From assembly GCA_017449285.1 (NCBI GenBank), contig JAFSJX010000018.1, positions 1 to 54,512 on the forward strand: a stretch of DNA of 54,512 nucleotides, written 5' to 3'. The position numbers and the translations under genes were made by a program. Below are positions 34,824-42,279 of this stretch, piece after piece. A model generated the notes under the pieces. That model was not told the DNA's origin and did no database searches. It saw only the letters and a program-made list of their open reading frames with translations. Source of the stretch: Treponema sp. (lineage in GTDB: Bacteria > Spirochaetota > Spirochaetia > Treponematales > Treponemataceae). How positions within the stretch are numbered: position 1 is the stretch's first letter; the number at the start of each line of letters is the position of its first letter.

Positions 34824-35819
34824 TTATTGCGTCTGAATCAGCCGAATCAATTTTTCATAGCCCGAACAAAACCGACTGTAAAGCGGAACCATAGCCGCCT
34901 GAAATTTTTCTTTTTCTCCCGGAGCAAGTTCAGTAACCACAGAACCTGCCGCCCTGACCTTTTCTTTTGAAACGACCTCTTTTTCTGCCCATAATTCACG
35001 CTCAATTTTAGCGGACGCAACAGCACATTCCTTGATGATTTTTCGGTCTTCCTCTGAAAGTTTGCTCCATGTCGGCCTTGAAACCATCTGCATTTCGGGA
35101 ACGCGAGTATGCTCATCAAGCACGTAGTATTTTGCAACCTCATAGTGAGCGACAGAATCATACGAAGGCCAGTTATTTTCTGCCCCGTCTATAAAGCCTG
35201 ATTGCAAGCCTGAATATACTTCGCCGTAAGACATCGGCGTTGCGTTTGCGCCAAGAGCAGCAACCATACTCATCATCAACTGAGACTCCTGCACACGAAT
35301 CTTCAAGCCTTTTAAATCGGACAATTTGGTGACAGGTCTTTTGCTGTTGTAGAAATTACGCGCTCCCGCATCAAACCATGAAAGACCAATAAGATTTGCT
35401 TTTTCAACAGAGTTCAGAAAGTCTTCCCCGATTTTGCCGTCAAGAACCCGCCACATCTGTGCGGCATCCTTGTACAAATAAGGAAGTTGCAGTACATTCA
35501 AAGATTTTTCAAATTCTGAAAGCGGAGAAATGGAGACACGGGCAAAGTCAATCGAGCCAAACTGCAACTGCTCAATGACGGCCTTTTCATCTCCCAACTG
35601 ACCGCCGTAATATACTTCAATATGAATGCGTCCTTTTGTTCTTTCCGACACCATTTCCGCAAACTTATACGCAGCCAACGTCGTAGGATAATCCTGCGCC
35701 TGATTCTCCGCATAACGTAAAATCATTCTCTGACCAGAATTAGTTTCTTTTTTACAACCCGTCAACCCAACAGACAATGCAAGGATTACCGTAAAAACAG
35801 AAGACAACACTTTTTTCAT
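34824..35819 (-). CDS. TRAP transporter solute-binding lipoprotein (DctP family)
   Basis: A 331-residue periplasmic binding protein with a lipoprotein signal (MKKVLSSVFTVILALSVGLTGC, lipobox LTGC). The DctP fold is visible in RYAENQAQDYPTTLAAYKFAEMV, GRIHIEVYYGGQLGDEKAVIEQLQ, LKGLKIRVQES and MSYGEVYSGLQSGFIDGAENN. The conserved Arg that binds the carboxylate is in KIRVQ. An AGGAG lies 11 bp before this ATG. Longer starts would run through the promoter. No TRAP permease genes (DctQM) are near, so partners must be elsewhere. Confidence 0.92.
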   Translation of the reverse strand: MKKVLSSVFTVILALSVGLTGCKKETNSGQRMILRYAENQAQDYPTTLAAYKFAEMVSERTKGRIHIEVYYGGQLGDEKAVIEQLQFGSIDFARVSISPLSEFEKSLNVLQLPYLYKDAAQMWRVLDGKIGEDFLNSVEKANLIGLSWFDAGARNFYNSKRPVTKLSDLKGLKIRVQESQLMMSMVAALGANATPMSYGEVYSGLQSGFIDGAENNWPSYDSVAHYEVAKYYVLDEHTRVPEMQMVSRPTWSKLSEEDRKIIKECAVASAKIERELWAEKEVVSKEKVRAAGSVVTELAPGEKEKFQAAMVPLYSRFCSGYEKLIRLIQTQ

Positions 35820-35868
35820 AATAAACATAACTCCTATCCAAAAGGAAAAAACTTTATAAGATTTAAAT

Positions 35869-35897
35869 ATTCTAACACGGTTCTTTGTATCCGTCAA
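35869..35897 (-). promoter_or_regulatory. Sigma-70 promoter of the TRAP binding protein
   Basis: The minus strand reads TTGACG, a 17-bp spacer and TAGAAT. The transcript should start near 35862, leaving a leader of about 43 nt with an AGGAG. Confidence 0.7.
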
Positions 35898-35989
35898 TTT
35901 TTTTTCCTCCATGCGTATAATCATCGTGATATTTTCGGGCAACCCCCTTGCACAAAATCATACAATCTGCTACACTCTCAACATCACTT

Positions 35990-36062
35990 GGGGGCATAGT
36001 CCAGCTGGTAGAACACCGGACTCATATTCCGTATGTCATAGGTTCAAATCCTATTGCCCCTA
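35990..36062 (+). tRNA. tRNA-Met (CAT anticodon)
   Basis: A complete cloverleaf. The acceptor GGGGGCA pairs with TGCCCCU (first pair G-U). The D-loop contains AGCUGGUA. The anticodon loop CUCAUAU with CAU sits on a CGGA/UCCG stem. The T-arm is AUAGG-UUCAAAU-CCUAU. The discriminator is A and CCA is not encoded. It is the elongator type, since the initiator C1-A72 mismatch and three G-C pairs are absent. A CAU tRNA read as Ile after lysidine modification is less likely. Confidence 0.93.
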
Positions 36063-36064
36063 CT

Positions 36065-36093
36065 AAAGCCAGTCGGCATCGGCTGGCTTTCTT
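36065..36093 (+). terminator. Terminator after tRNA-Met
   Basis: An 8-bp stem AAAGCCAG/CTGGCTTT around a 10-nt loop, followed by CTTTATTT. Confidence 0.8.
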
Positions 36094-36128
36094 TATTTAG
36101 GGTTTAATACAAACCGTAAAAACGGCGA

Positions 36129-36160
36129 AGTCAAGGCTTTAAGCAAAGTGTGCCTTGACT
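36129..36160 (+). promoter_or_regulatory. 9-bp inverted repeat before argF
   Basis: AGTCAAGGC (36129-36137) and GCCTTGACT (36152-36160) are perfect inverted copies with a 14-nt gap, ending 22 bp before the argF ATG. It could be an operator or a leader hairpin next to the ribosome site. The binding factor is unknown, and it does not match the ArgR box. Confidence 0.5.
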
Positions 36161-36182
36161 CGATGTATTTTTGGAGGCGGTT

Positions 36183-37136
36183 ATGATTCAGGTCGAAAAG
36201 TTTGACTCACCTTTCAAAGGACGGTCGCTGCTTACATGGGCAGACTACACACCCGAAGAAATCCTACAGTTTTTGGATTATGCCTTGCTCGTAAAAAAAC
36301 AGGCACACGCAGGAGAAATCCATCAGCGATTCTTAGGAAAAACAGTTGCGCTTATCTTTGAAAAGCGTTCTACCCGTACCCGCTCTTCATTTGAGACTGC
36401 GGTTGGAGAAGAAGGAGGGCATCCCGTCTTCATGTCTACGCAGGACATTCAGCTTGGCGGTAAGGAGAGCGTCAAAGACACGGCGCGCGTTTTGGGCAGA
36501 ATGTTCAGCGCGATTGAGTTCCGGGGATTCAAGCAGGAACACGTCAAGCAACTTGCAGAATTTTCCGGCATTCCCGTGATTAACGGGCTGACTGACGACT
36601 TTCACCCTACACAGGCTCTTGCAGACGTAATGACCTTGCAGGAAAGTTTTGGCAGGCTCAAAGGCTTGCACTGGGTATTCTGTGGAGACGGTCGCAACAA
36701 TGTGGCACGTTCGCTCATGCTCATCAGCGCAAAACTTGGAATCAACTTTTCTATATACAGCCCCAAGGAATTGTTCCCGTCAAAAGACATCGTGGACTTC
36801 TGTATGGGTCTTGCAGAAAAAAGTGGTGCAAAAATTACGATTTCTGACAAGAATTCAGTTGTAAAAGGAGCGGATTGCCTGTATACTGATGTGTGGGTTT
36901 CAATGGGCGAAGAAAATCTTAAAGCCGAGAGAACCAAACTGCTTGCGCCTTTTCAGGTGAATGCGGAACTGATGGCCAGCACAGGCAAAAAAGAGACAAT
37001 TTTTATGCATTGCCTTCCTGCGGTCAAAGGCGAAGAGGTCACCGAAGAAGTGTTTGAAAGCCCCGCCAGCAAAGTCTGGGACGAGGCGGAAAACCGCAAG
37101 CACACAATAAAAGCAATTATGCTGGCACTGATTTAG
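36183..37136 (+). CDS. argF: Ornithine carbamoyltransferase
   Basis: 317 residues. It joins carbamoyl phosphate and ornithine to give citrulline, or runs in reverse in arginine fermentation. Motifs are FEKRSTRTRSSFE (STRTR, carbamoyl phosphate), DDFHPTQALADVMT (HPTQ), and MHCLPAVKG (HCLP). ATG 36183 has GGAGGCGG in front. A TTG 12 bp upstream is unlikely. No other arginine gene is near, so whether it works in synthesis or in arginine deiminase-type catabolism cannot be told. Confidence 0.95.
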   Translation: MIQVEKFDSPFKGRSLLTWADYTPEEILQFLDYALLVKKQAHAGEIHQRFLGKTVALIFEKRSTRTRSSFETAVGEEGGHPVFMSTQDIQLGGKESVKDTARVLGRMFSAIEFRGFKQEHVKQLAEFSGIPVINGLTDDFHPTQALADVMTLQESFGRLKGLHWVFCGDGRNNVARSLMLISAKLGINFSIYSPKELFPSKDIVDFCMGLAEKSGAKITISDKNSVVKGADCLYTDVWVSMGEENLKAERTKLLAPFQVNAELMASTGKKETIFMHCLPAVKGEEVTEEVFESPASKVWDEAENRKHTIKAIMLALI

Positions 37137-37190
37137 TCGAAATTGCTGAAAACGACAAAATCTGCCGATACTTTTACTAAGGAGTTTTGT

Positions 37191-37610
37191 ATGAAAAAAT
37201 TCGGTATTGTTTTCGCCATGTTGCTCACGCTTGCAATCTGCGCCCTTTCTGCGGAAGAGCGGGAGTACAAATATGAGTATCAAGAATCAAAGCTCAGTTA
37301 TCATAATGTAACGGTGTATAAAGTGCTTGAACAAAAAGAAACCTATATCGTCATGTACGCAAAGGGTCACCGTGATGTAGGAAGCGTAACAATTCCTAAG
37401 AAATGGTACAATGAGAATCCTGCAAAACTCAGTTTCCGTACCCTGCCCAAAGGAATGTCTCCGTATATGACCGTCATCAAGCGGGAAGGTTCTTTTGACC
37501 ACGTTATCCTGACGATGCCCATTGACCACGCAAATTCGGCTTGGGGAGTGGCGGATGCAGGAACTGTCGTAAATGACGCTGACAAAGATTCGCTTGAGAT
37601 GCAGTATTAG
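37191..37610 (+). CDS. Small exported protein of unknown function
   Basis: 139 residues. Signal peptide MKKFGIVFAMLLTLAICALSAEE. The mature part has YKYEYQESKLSYHNVTVYKVLEQKETYIVMYAKG and KWYNENPAKLSFRTLPKG, which suggests a small beta-rich periplasmic protein. AAGGAG precedes ATG 37191. An upstream frame start at 37143 was rejected because it lacks that site. No known family is recognised. It lies between argF and the nrnA-type gene. Confidence 0.7.
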   Translation: MKKFGIVFAMLLTLAICALSAEEREYKYEYQESKLSYHNVTVYKVLEQKETYIVMYAKGHRDVGSVTIPKKWYNENPAKLSFRTLPKGMSPYMTVIKREGSFDHVILTMPIDHANSAWGVADAGTVVNDADKDSLEMQY

Positions 37611-37636
37611 TCTTTAGCGTACATTGTAACTCATGC

Positions 37637-37667
37637 AAGGGCTGTTGTTTTCGACGGCTCTTATTTT
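37637..37667 (+). terminator. Weak terminator after the small exported gene
   Basis: AAGGGCTGT pairs with ACGGCTCTT (two G-U pairs) around an 8-nt loop, followed by ATTTTT. Confidence 0.5.
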
Positions 37668-37693
37668 TATGCATTTTGGTAAACGGAGCAATT

Positions 37694-38677
37694 ATGCAGA
37701 TTATTTCAGATAAAAAGACAAATGAATTCGCCCAATTTCTCTCCGCGCATGATTTTTTTTACGTCATCGGGCATAAGGAGCCTGACGGCGACTGCGTATT
37801 CAGTTGTCTGGGAATGGCCGCGCTTTTGGACGCAAAAAAACTCCCCTACCAGCTTTTAAATGCAGGTCCGTTCAAGCGCACGGAAATTCGGGATAAGGCA
37901 GATTTGTTCACCAATACGCCGACATTTTTATCTGAACCAGAGCGGAAAAAAACAGGACTGATTATTCTTGACTGCTCGGAAATGTCCCGGCTTGGTGAAA
38001 TTGACGGGGATTTGAGTGCGCTGGACACATACATTATTGACCACCACAAAACGGCGAATGTCGCGGAAAACTGTATCATTGACCCATCTTCACCCGCAAC
38101 AGCATGTCTTGTCCAGCAGTTATACGAAAAACTTATCGGGAAGCCCCCGAAAGAAGTCGCCGAACTGCTGTTTTTTGGAATGGCGACCGACACAGGCTAT
38201 TTTAGGTTTCTCAAGGATGATTCTGCGGAAGTTTTTATGGCGGCAGCCCGTCTTGTTGAGGCAGGTGCGAATCCCCGTCAGATTTACGACAAGATGACCG
38301 GCGGAAAGCCCTACTCCACCCGAAAACTGCTTTCAATCATGCTGAGCCGTGCGGAACGCTATTACAACGGGAAACTTGTCATCACCTATGAGACAATGGA
38401 AGACACCCGCAAATTCGGACAGGAAGGACGTGACAGTGACGCACTCTACTCTCTTCTGCTTGCCTGTGACGGCGTTGAGGCAGTAGTATTTTTGCGGCAG
38501 GAGACAGAACATTCCTGTACGGCGGGATTCCGTTCGCGCGATACAGTTGATGTAAGCGTGATTGCCGCAAAATTTGGCGGTGGCGGACACAAAAATGCGT
38601 CAGGTCTGAGCATGGAAGGCAAACTGGAAAATATCCTCCCCGCAATCTGCAAAGAATTTGCAAAGGTACTCGCCTAA
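37694..38677 (+). CDS. nrnA: DHH-family oligoribonuclease/pAp phosphatase
   Basis: A 327-residue NrnA-type phosphoesterase that degrades very short RNAs and 3',5'-pAp. The DHH motifs are GHKEPDGDCVFS, LDCSEM, IIDHHKTA and FFGMATDTGYF. The DHHA1 motif is GGGGHKNASG. ATG 37694 has CGGAG in front. A terminator follows. It is a stand-alone gene. Confidence 0.92.
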   Translation: MQIISDKKTNEFAQFLSAHDFFYVIGHKEPDGDCVFSCLGMAALLDAKKLPYQLLNAGPFKRTEIRDKADLFTNTPTFLSEPERKKTGLIILDCSEMSRLGEIDGDLSALDTYIIDHHKTANVAENCIIDPSSPATACLVQQLYEKLIGKPPKEVAELLFFGMATDTGYFRFLKDDSAEVFMAAARLVEAGANPRQIYDKMTGGKPYSTRKLLSIMLSRAERYYNGKLVITYETMEDTRKFGQEGRDSDALYSLLLACDGVEAVVFLRQETEHSCTAGFRSRDTVDVSVIAAKFGGGGHKNASGLSMEGKLENILPAICKEFAKVLA

Positions 38678-38701
38678 GATACAAAAATTCATTCTGCACA
38701 A

Positions 38702-38728
38702 GTCCGCACCTCTCGTGCGGATTTTTTT
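38702..38728 (+). terminator. Terminator after nrnA
   Basis: An 8-bp stem GTCCGCAC/GTGCGGAT (one G-T pair) with a CTCTC loop, then seven Ts. Confidence 0.88.
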
Positions 38729-38798
38729 ATCCCTCTAAAAAACTCGTAAGTAAAACTGATAGCGGATAATCCTTTCCGCAGGGAAATTCGTTTTTTCA

Positions 38799-39028
38799 GG
38801 CTGCAAGATTTTGCAAGATTCTGCAAGGTTTTTGTTTGATTCGGCAAGGTTCTGCAAGATGTAGCAAGATTTTTGTCAGACTTGGCAAGATTTTGCAAGA
38901 TTCAGCAAGTTTTCTGTCAGATACAGCAAGGTTTCGCAAGATTCTGCAAATTTTTAGTCAGACTCGGCAAGATTCCGCAAAATTCTGCAAGATTTTTGTC
39001 AGTTTTTGCAAGATTCTGCAAGATTCAC
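38799..39028. repeat. 41-bp minisatellite of 10-bp GCAAGA subunits
   Basis: Six tandem units of exactly 41 bp (starts 38799, 38840, 38881, 38922, 38963, 39004; the last is partial). Each unit has three 10-bp subunits of the form NNNNGCAAGA and an 11-bp TTTTTGTCAGA-like tail. Units are about 75-85% alike. A looser series of GCAATTTT words continues to about 39160. The 10-bp step matches the DNA helix, so all GCAAGA words face one side. It ends about 180 bp before a sigma-54 promoter. Short frames across it are not credible genes. From 38729 to 39210 I see nothing else. Confidence 0.88.
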
Positions 39029-39210
39029 TTTTTTGGTGCGTTTTTCCTGCAGGAAACTCGCGCAATTTTTACAAAAGTCAGCATATTTTCCGCAATCGCA
39101 TACAAGGTTTTGTTAAAAAAAAACGCAATTTTTCTGCAATTTCACGCAATTCTCCCGAAAATTCCCCGAAAGATTCCCTAAAATCGCCTTCACTTTCTGC
39201 TCAAAAAACT

Positions 39211-39226
39211 TGGCACGATTTTTGCT
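39211..39226 (+). promoter_or_regulatory. Sigma-54 promoter
   Basis: TGGCACGATTTTTGCT: the -24 GG and -12 GC are 10 bases apart, as sigma-54 requires, and both boxes match TGGCAC/TTGCT fully. The transcript should start near 39237 and includes TTGGAGG before the ATG at 39251. Expression would need an enhancer-binding ATPase, for which the upstream repeat is a candidate binding region (inferred). Confidence 0.85.
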
Positions 39227-39250
39227 TATCTCCGTTTTTTGGAGGTTCAC

Positions 39251-40174
39251 ATGAAAAACATCGACATTGAGAAACTGCCACGTCTTGTGGAAGAAGGAAA
39301 GCTAAGCAAAACGGAGGCAAAAGACATTATTTGGACAGATATTTATCTGTACCCGCAAAAATACGGTCTCTCAATGGAAAAAGACGAAAAAAGCGATTTT
39401 CTACTGTACTTACAGGAGCGGCTTGCAGGAATTTTCGACGATTTTGAGCAGGGAAAGATTCTGTTTCGGACGTATGTCTGGGGATTTCTTAGGAACACGC
39501 AGCAGACATGGAAACGGATGATGCGCAAACAATTCTCCGAGCAGGAAAGTATACGGAAATCAATGAATTCCACGTATGAAGAGGAATGCGGAGATTTTTA
39601 CGAAAAAGTATTCGAGCCGGAAACAGACGAGATGCCGGAAGTCTTTCGGAAAACGTTGTGGCGCAAAAAAGAACGTGAAATGGCGGAAAAAGCCGCGCTC
39701 ATCCTTACGCTAAAATCATGCCACGAACTGAATGAGGAAATCGTAAAAAACGTAAGCAAATTTATTCACATCGATAAAACAGAACTGCAACGTCAGATAG
39801 ACAAGCTAAAAGAAAAAAGCGATTACAAGGCAGAGCAAAGAGAAATTATCATCCGCCGCAGAGACAATGCCTTTTTCTACCATCGAAAATATCTTATTGA
39901 ATTGCAAAAATTGCGCAAAGGCTCGTCTACGTTTGAGCGTGTCCAGAAAAAGTATCAGCAGCAGACAGAAAACTGGATAAAGCAGAACAAATTGCTTTCC
40001 CACCGCTTTGTTCTTTCTCCGTCAAATGTGGAAATTGCAAAAGAACTGGGAATGCAACCACGCCAAGTATGTTTTTACATCAGCCATATCAAAAGAAAGA
40101 GAGAAATCTTCTGCGAGCCACCCTCCTCAGAAGAGCAGGAGAATGAAACGGGCGAAGAATCTCCCGACCATTAA
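39251..40174 (+). CDS. Sigma-factor-like protein of unknown class
   Basis: A 307-residue, highly charged protein. Residues about 45-95 (LQERLAGIFDDFEQGKILFR, then TYVWGFLRNTQQTWKRMMRK) resemble region 2 of ECF-type sigma factors (FExGKxxFRTYLxGxLRN). The middle, about 95-235, is Lys/Glu-rich and helical. Residues about 250-285 (NVEIAKELGMQPRQVCFYIS) form a helix-turn-helix like region 4. GGAGG lies in front of ATG 39251. Control by sigma-54 suggests a regulatory cascade. The similarity is weak, and it may be a regulator that is not a sigma factor. rdgB follows 40 bp on. Confidence 0.6.
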   Translation: MKNIDIEKLPRLVEEGKLSKTEAKDIIWTDIYLYPQKYGLSMEKDEKSDFLLYLQERLAGIFDDFEQGKILFRTYVWGFLRNTQQTWKRMMRKQFSEQESIRKSMNSTYEEECGDFYEKVFEPETDEMPEVFRKTLWRKKEREMAEKAALILTLKSCHELNEEIVKNVSKFIHIDKTELQRQIDKLKEKSDYKAEQREIIIRRRDNAFFYHRKYLIELQKLRKGSSTFERVQKKYQQQTENWIKQNKLLSHRFVLSPSNVEIAKELGMQPRQVCFYISHIKRKREIFCEPPSSEEQENETGEESPDH

Positions 40175-40179
40175 ACTGA

Positions 40180-40208
40180 TAGACGCAAAACCTTCTATAG
40201 AGTATGAT
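40180..40208 (+). promoter_or_regulatory. Sigma-70 promoter of rdgB, leaderless
   Basis: TAGACG, a 17-bp spacer and TATGAT. The predicted start is at or next to the rdgB ATG (40215), and there is no Shine-Dalgarno in front of that ATG. Confidence 0.5.
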
Positions 40209-40214
40209 AATGGC

Positions 40215-40856
40215 ATGAAATTGTATTTGGCAACTGGAAACCGACACAAACAGAAAGAAATGTCCGAAATTCTCCCCGACTACGAGATTGTCATTCCCGC
40301 AGACGAAGGCATAGATGACTTTGACCCCGACGAGACAGGCGACTCTTTTGTGGAGAACAGCCTCATAAAGGCACGCGCCCTGTGGGACATCGTTCATGCG
40401 CCCGTTATTGCCGATGACTCCGGAATTTGTGTGGACTGTCTTGGAGGTGCGCCAGGCATCTACACTTCCCGCTACGCAGGCGCAAAGCACCCAAAAGGCT
40501 ACCACGACGGAAGAAAAATTCCCCAGGAAGAGCAAAACCGCCTGCTTATCGAACAGGTAAACGCCACGGGAAGCGATGACCGCCGCTGTCACTACACCTG
40601 CGCCATGGTTTTGGTCACCGACACGCTCAAATTCTACTCCTGCGAGGAATATTTTTACGGAAAACTCATCGCGCGCATTGAGGACGCGGCAGGAAGCGGC
40701 GGCTTCGGCTACGACCCCATTGTATTCCTCCCCGAATACGGCAAGACCGCCGCAGAACTGACCGCCGAGGAGAAAAACCATATTTCGCATCGGGGAAAAG
40801 CCGCGCGGGGAATTGCCGCAATTATCGAAGAACTCCGCAAGAACGGGGAATTATAA
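40215..40856 (+). CDS. rdgB: XTP/dITP diphosphatase (RdgB/HAM1)
   Basis: A 213-residue house-cleaning pyrophosphatase that removes dITP and XTP. The start MKLYLATGNRHKQKEM is the family N-terminus and decides ATG 40215 over the longer frame from 40008, which overlaps the previous gene. Other motifs are VIADDSGICVDCLGGAPG, SRYAG, GSGGFGYDPIVF and the closing ISHRGKAARG. It seems to have its own promoter. Confidence 0.95.
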   Translation: MKLYLATGNRHKQKEMSEILPDYEIVIPADEGIDDFDPDETGDSFVENSLIKARALWDIVHAPVIADDSGICVDCLGGAPGIYTSRYAGAKHPKGYHDGRKIPQEEQNRLLIEQVNATGSDDRRCHYTCAMVLVTDTLKFYSCEEYFYGKLIARIEDAAGSGGFGYDPIVFLPEYGKTAAELTAEEKNHISHRGKAARGIAAIIEELRKNGEL

Positions 40857-40962
40857 TCCGCAGATTCCGCAGATTACGCAGATGAGCCCAGCCTCACAGG
40901 ATGCAGAAAAACATGTTCTTGGAAAGAACTTAAAAAAAACATATTTTTTTTCATTTTTTTTC

Positions 40963-40990
40963 TAAAGTTTCTGTTAAGTTCCTCCGACAA
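40963..40990 (+). promoter_or_regulatory. Sigma-28 promoter of flaB
   Basis: TAAAGTTT (exact -35), 12 bp, TCCGACAA (6 of 8 against GCCGATAA). The predicted start is near 41000 and leaves a leader of about 155 nt. The same layout occurs before flgK. Confidence 0.75.
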
Positions 40991-41051
40991 TATAAGTGAT
41001 GGGCTATGACCAGCGAAACTTCGTTGAAGTATGCTCGTCAGGTTTATCAAC

Positions 41052-41150
41052 GTAAAAGGAAATGGATGTAGCCTTGTAATGCAGAAGTTTCCTTTTACAC
41101 CCCTCGACAAAAGGATTTGTCGGGTTACATACATAGTTCCACGGAGGAAA
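41052..41150 (+). promoter_or_regulatory. flaB leader with CsrA-like hairpin sites
   Basis: Two structures lie in the leader. GTAAAAGGAAA (41052-41062) pairs with TTTCCTTTTAC (41088-41098), an 11-bp stem that holds a GGA. CGACAAA-AGGA-TTTGTCG (41105-41122) is a 7-bp hairpin with AGGA exactly in the loop, the ideal CsrA target. The Shine-Dalgarno GGAGGAAA follows 21 nt later (41143-41150) and carries another GGA. The paired sites resemble those on Bacillus hag mRNA, where CsrA blocks translation and FliW relieves it. csrA and fliW are in this window. Confidence 0.65.
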
Positions 41151-41155
41151 ATACT

Positions 41156-42016
41156 ATGGTTATCAATCACAACATGTCCGCACTGTACTCCAGCAGACAG
41201 CTCGGAGTCACCAACCTGGGTCTTTCAAAAGACATGGAAAAGCTTTCATCAGGAATGTCTATCAACCGCGCAGGCGATGATGCCTCTGGTCTTGCTGTGT
41301 CAGAAAAAATGCGCAGCCAGATTCGCGGATTGAACCGCGCTTCCCGAAATGCGGAAGACGGTATCAGTTTCATTCAGGTGACTGAAGGCTATCTGCAGGA
41401 AACGACTGACATTATGCAGCGTATCCGCGAACTTGCAGTACAGGCTTCAAACGGTATCTACACCGCTGAAGACCGTATGCAGATTCAGGTGGAAGTAAGC
41501 CAGCTTGTCGCAGAAGTTGATCGCATCGCATCACAGGCACAGTTCAATGGTCTGAACATGCTGACCGGCCGCTTCTCACAGACAAACGGAGAAAACACCG
41601 TAACAGGCTCAATGTGGTTCCACATCGGCGCAAACATGGATCAGCGCATGAGAGTGTACATCGGTACAATGACTGCCGCTGCCCTCGGTCTGCGTTCTTT
41701 GCAGGATGAAGAAGGCATGAGCATCGGCGACCCCGAATTGGCAAACCGCGCAATCGGCACTATTGACGAGGGTCTGAAAAAGGTGAACAAGCAGCGTGCT
41801 GACCTTGGCGGCTACCAGAACAGAATGGAATATGCCGTAAAGGGATTGAACATTGCTTCAGAAAACCTTCAGGCTTCCGAAAGCCGCATCCGCGACACCG
41901 ACATGGCTGCTCAGATGGTAGAGTTCACCAAGAACCAGGTTCTGACACAAGCCGGCACAGCAATGCTTGCTCAAGCGAACACTCAATCACAAAATGTCTT
42001 GTCATTACTGAGATAG
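41156..42016 (+). CDS. flaB: Flagellin FlaB (first copy)
   Basis: A 286-residue periplasmic flagellar core filament protein. The N-terminal helix is [16 protein letters not shown], followed by [29 protein letters not shown]. The C-terminal half ends [20 protein letters not shown] and [10 protein letters not shown]. It has no variable D2/D3 domains, as in spirochaetes. ATG 41156 has CGGAGGAAAA in front. A sigma-28 promoter and a structured leader precede it. The second flaB follows after a terminator-like hairpin. Confidence 0.97.
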   Translation: MVINHNMSALYSSRQLGVTNLGLSKDMEKLSSGMSINRAGDDASGLAVSEKMRSQIRGLNRASRNAEDGISFIQVTEGYLQETTDIMQRIRELAVQASNGIYTAEDRMQIQVEVSQLVAEVDRIASQAQFNGLNMLTGRFSQTNGENTVTGSMWFHIGANMDQRMRVYIGTMTAAALGLRSLQDEEGMSIGDPELANRAIGTIDEGLKKVNKQRADLGGYQNRMEYAVKGLNIASENLQASESRIRDTDMAAQMVEFTKNQVLTQAGTAMLAQANTQSQNVLSLLR

Positions 42017-42027
42017 TGTGTTACAAT

Positions 42028-42069
42028 AAAAGGTAGGAGTGTAGGCTTACCCCTGCTCTCCCGCCTTTT
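42028..42069 (+). terminator. Terminator-like hairpin after first flaB
   Basis: AAAAGG (42028-42033) pairs with CCTTTT (42064-42069), with an inner GGAG/CTCC. The final TTTT is part of the stem. It may also protect the flaB message from decay. Confidence 0.6.
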
Positions 42070-42236
42070 GCACATTGTTTAGGTGTGCCATTGTTCTTTG
42101 AAATATCGCCTTTTATGACGTTTGTGACAGTGGAGACGGTTATTCCGCAAAATGAGCAGAATAACGGTTCCTGCTGTGGGGGTCTAAAACTGCTGAGGGG
42201 GGCGCAAAAACCGTCGGCAGCCCGCACAAATGGACG

Positions 42237-42253
42237 TACAGCATGATGCTGTA
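42237..42253 (+). promoter_or_regulatory. Palindrome in second flaB leader
   Basis: TACAGCAT-G-ATGCTGTA, an 8-bp inverted repeat around one base, ends 26 bp before the ATG. GGA words lie on both sides (42232 and in the GGAGGG ribosome site). It could be an operator or, in RNA, a hairpin that spaces two CsrA sites. No clear sigma-28 promoter was found between the two flaB genes. Confidence 0.5.
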
Positions 42254-42279
42254 TAGTCATAATCATGGAGGGCACAAAT

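Noticed and set aside
38799..39028. Possible CRISPR array
   Set aside because: The units are tandem without unique spacers, the inner words repeat every 10 bp, and no cas gene is near.
38689..39270. Short repeat-containing frames (QTRQDSAKFCK-type)
   Set aside because: Frames in several phases are produced by the 41-bp repeat itself. None has a ribosome site, and a sigma-54 promoter for the real gene lies inside the region.
40089..40790. Minus-strand frame of 233 codons
   Set aside because: It lies opposite rdgB, whose motifs are complete.
42098..42126. Sigma-70 promoter for the second flaB (TTGAAA near 42098)
   Set aside because: No acceptable -10 box lies 16-18 bp downstream.
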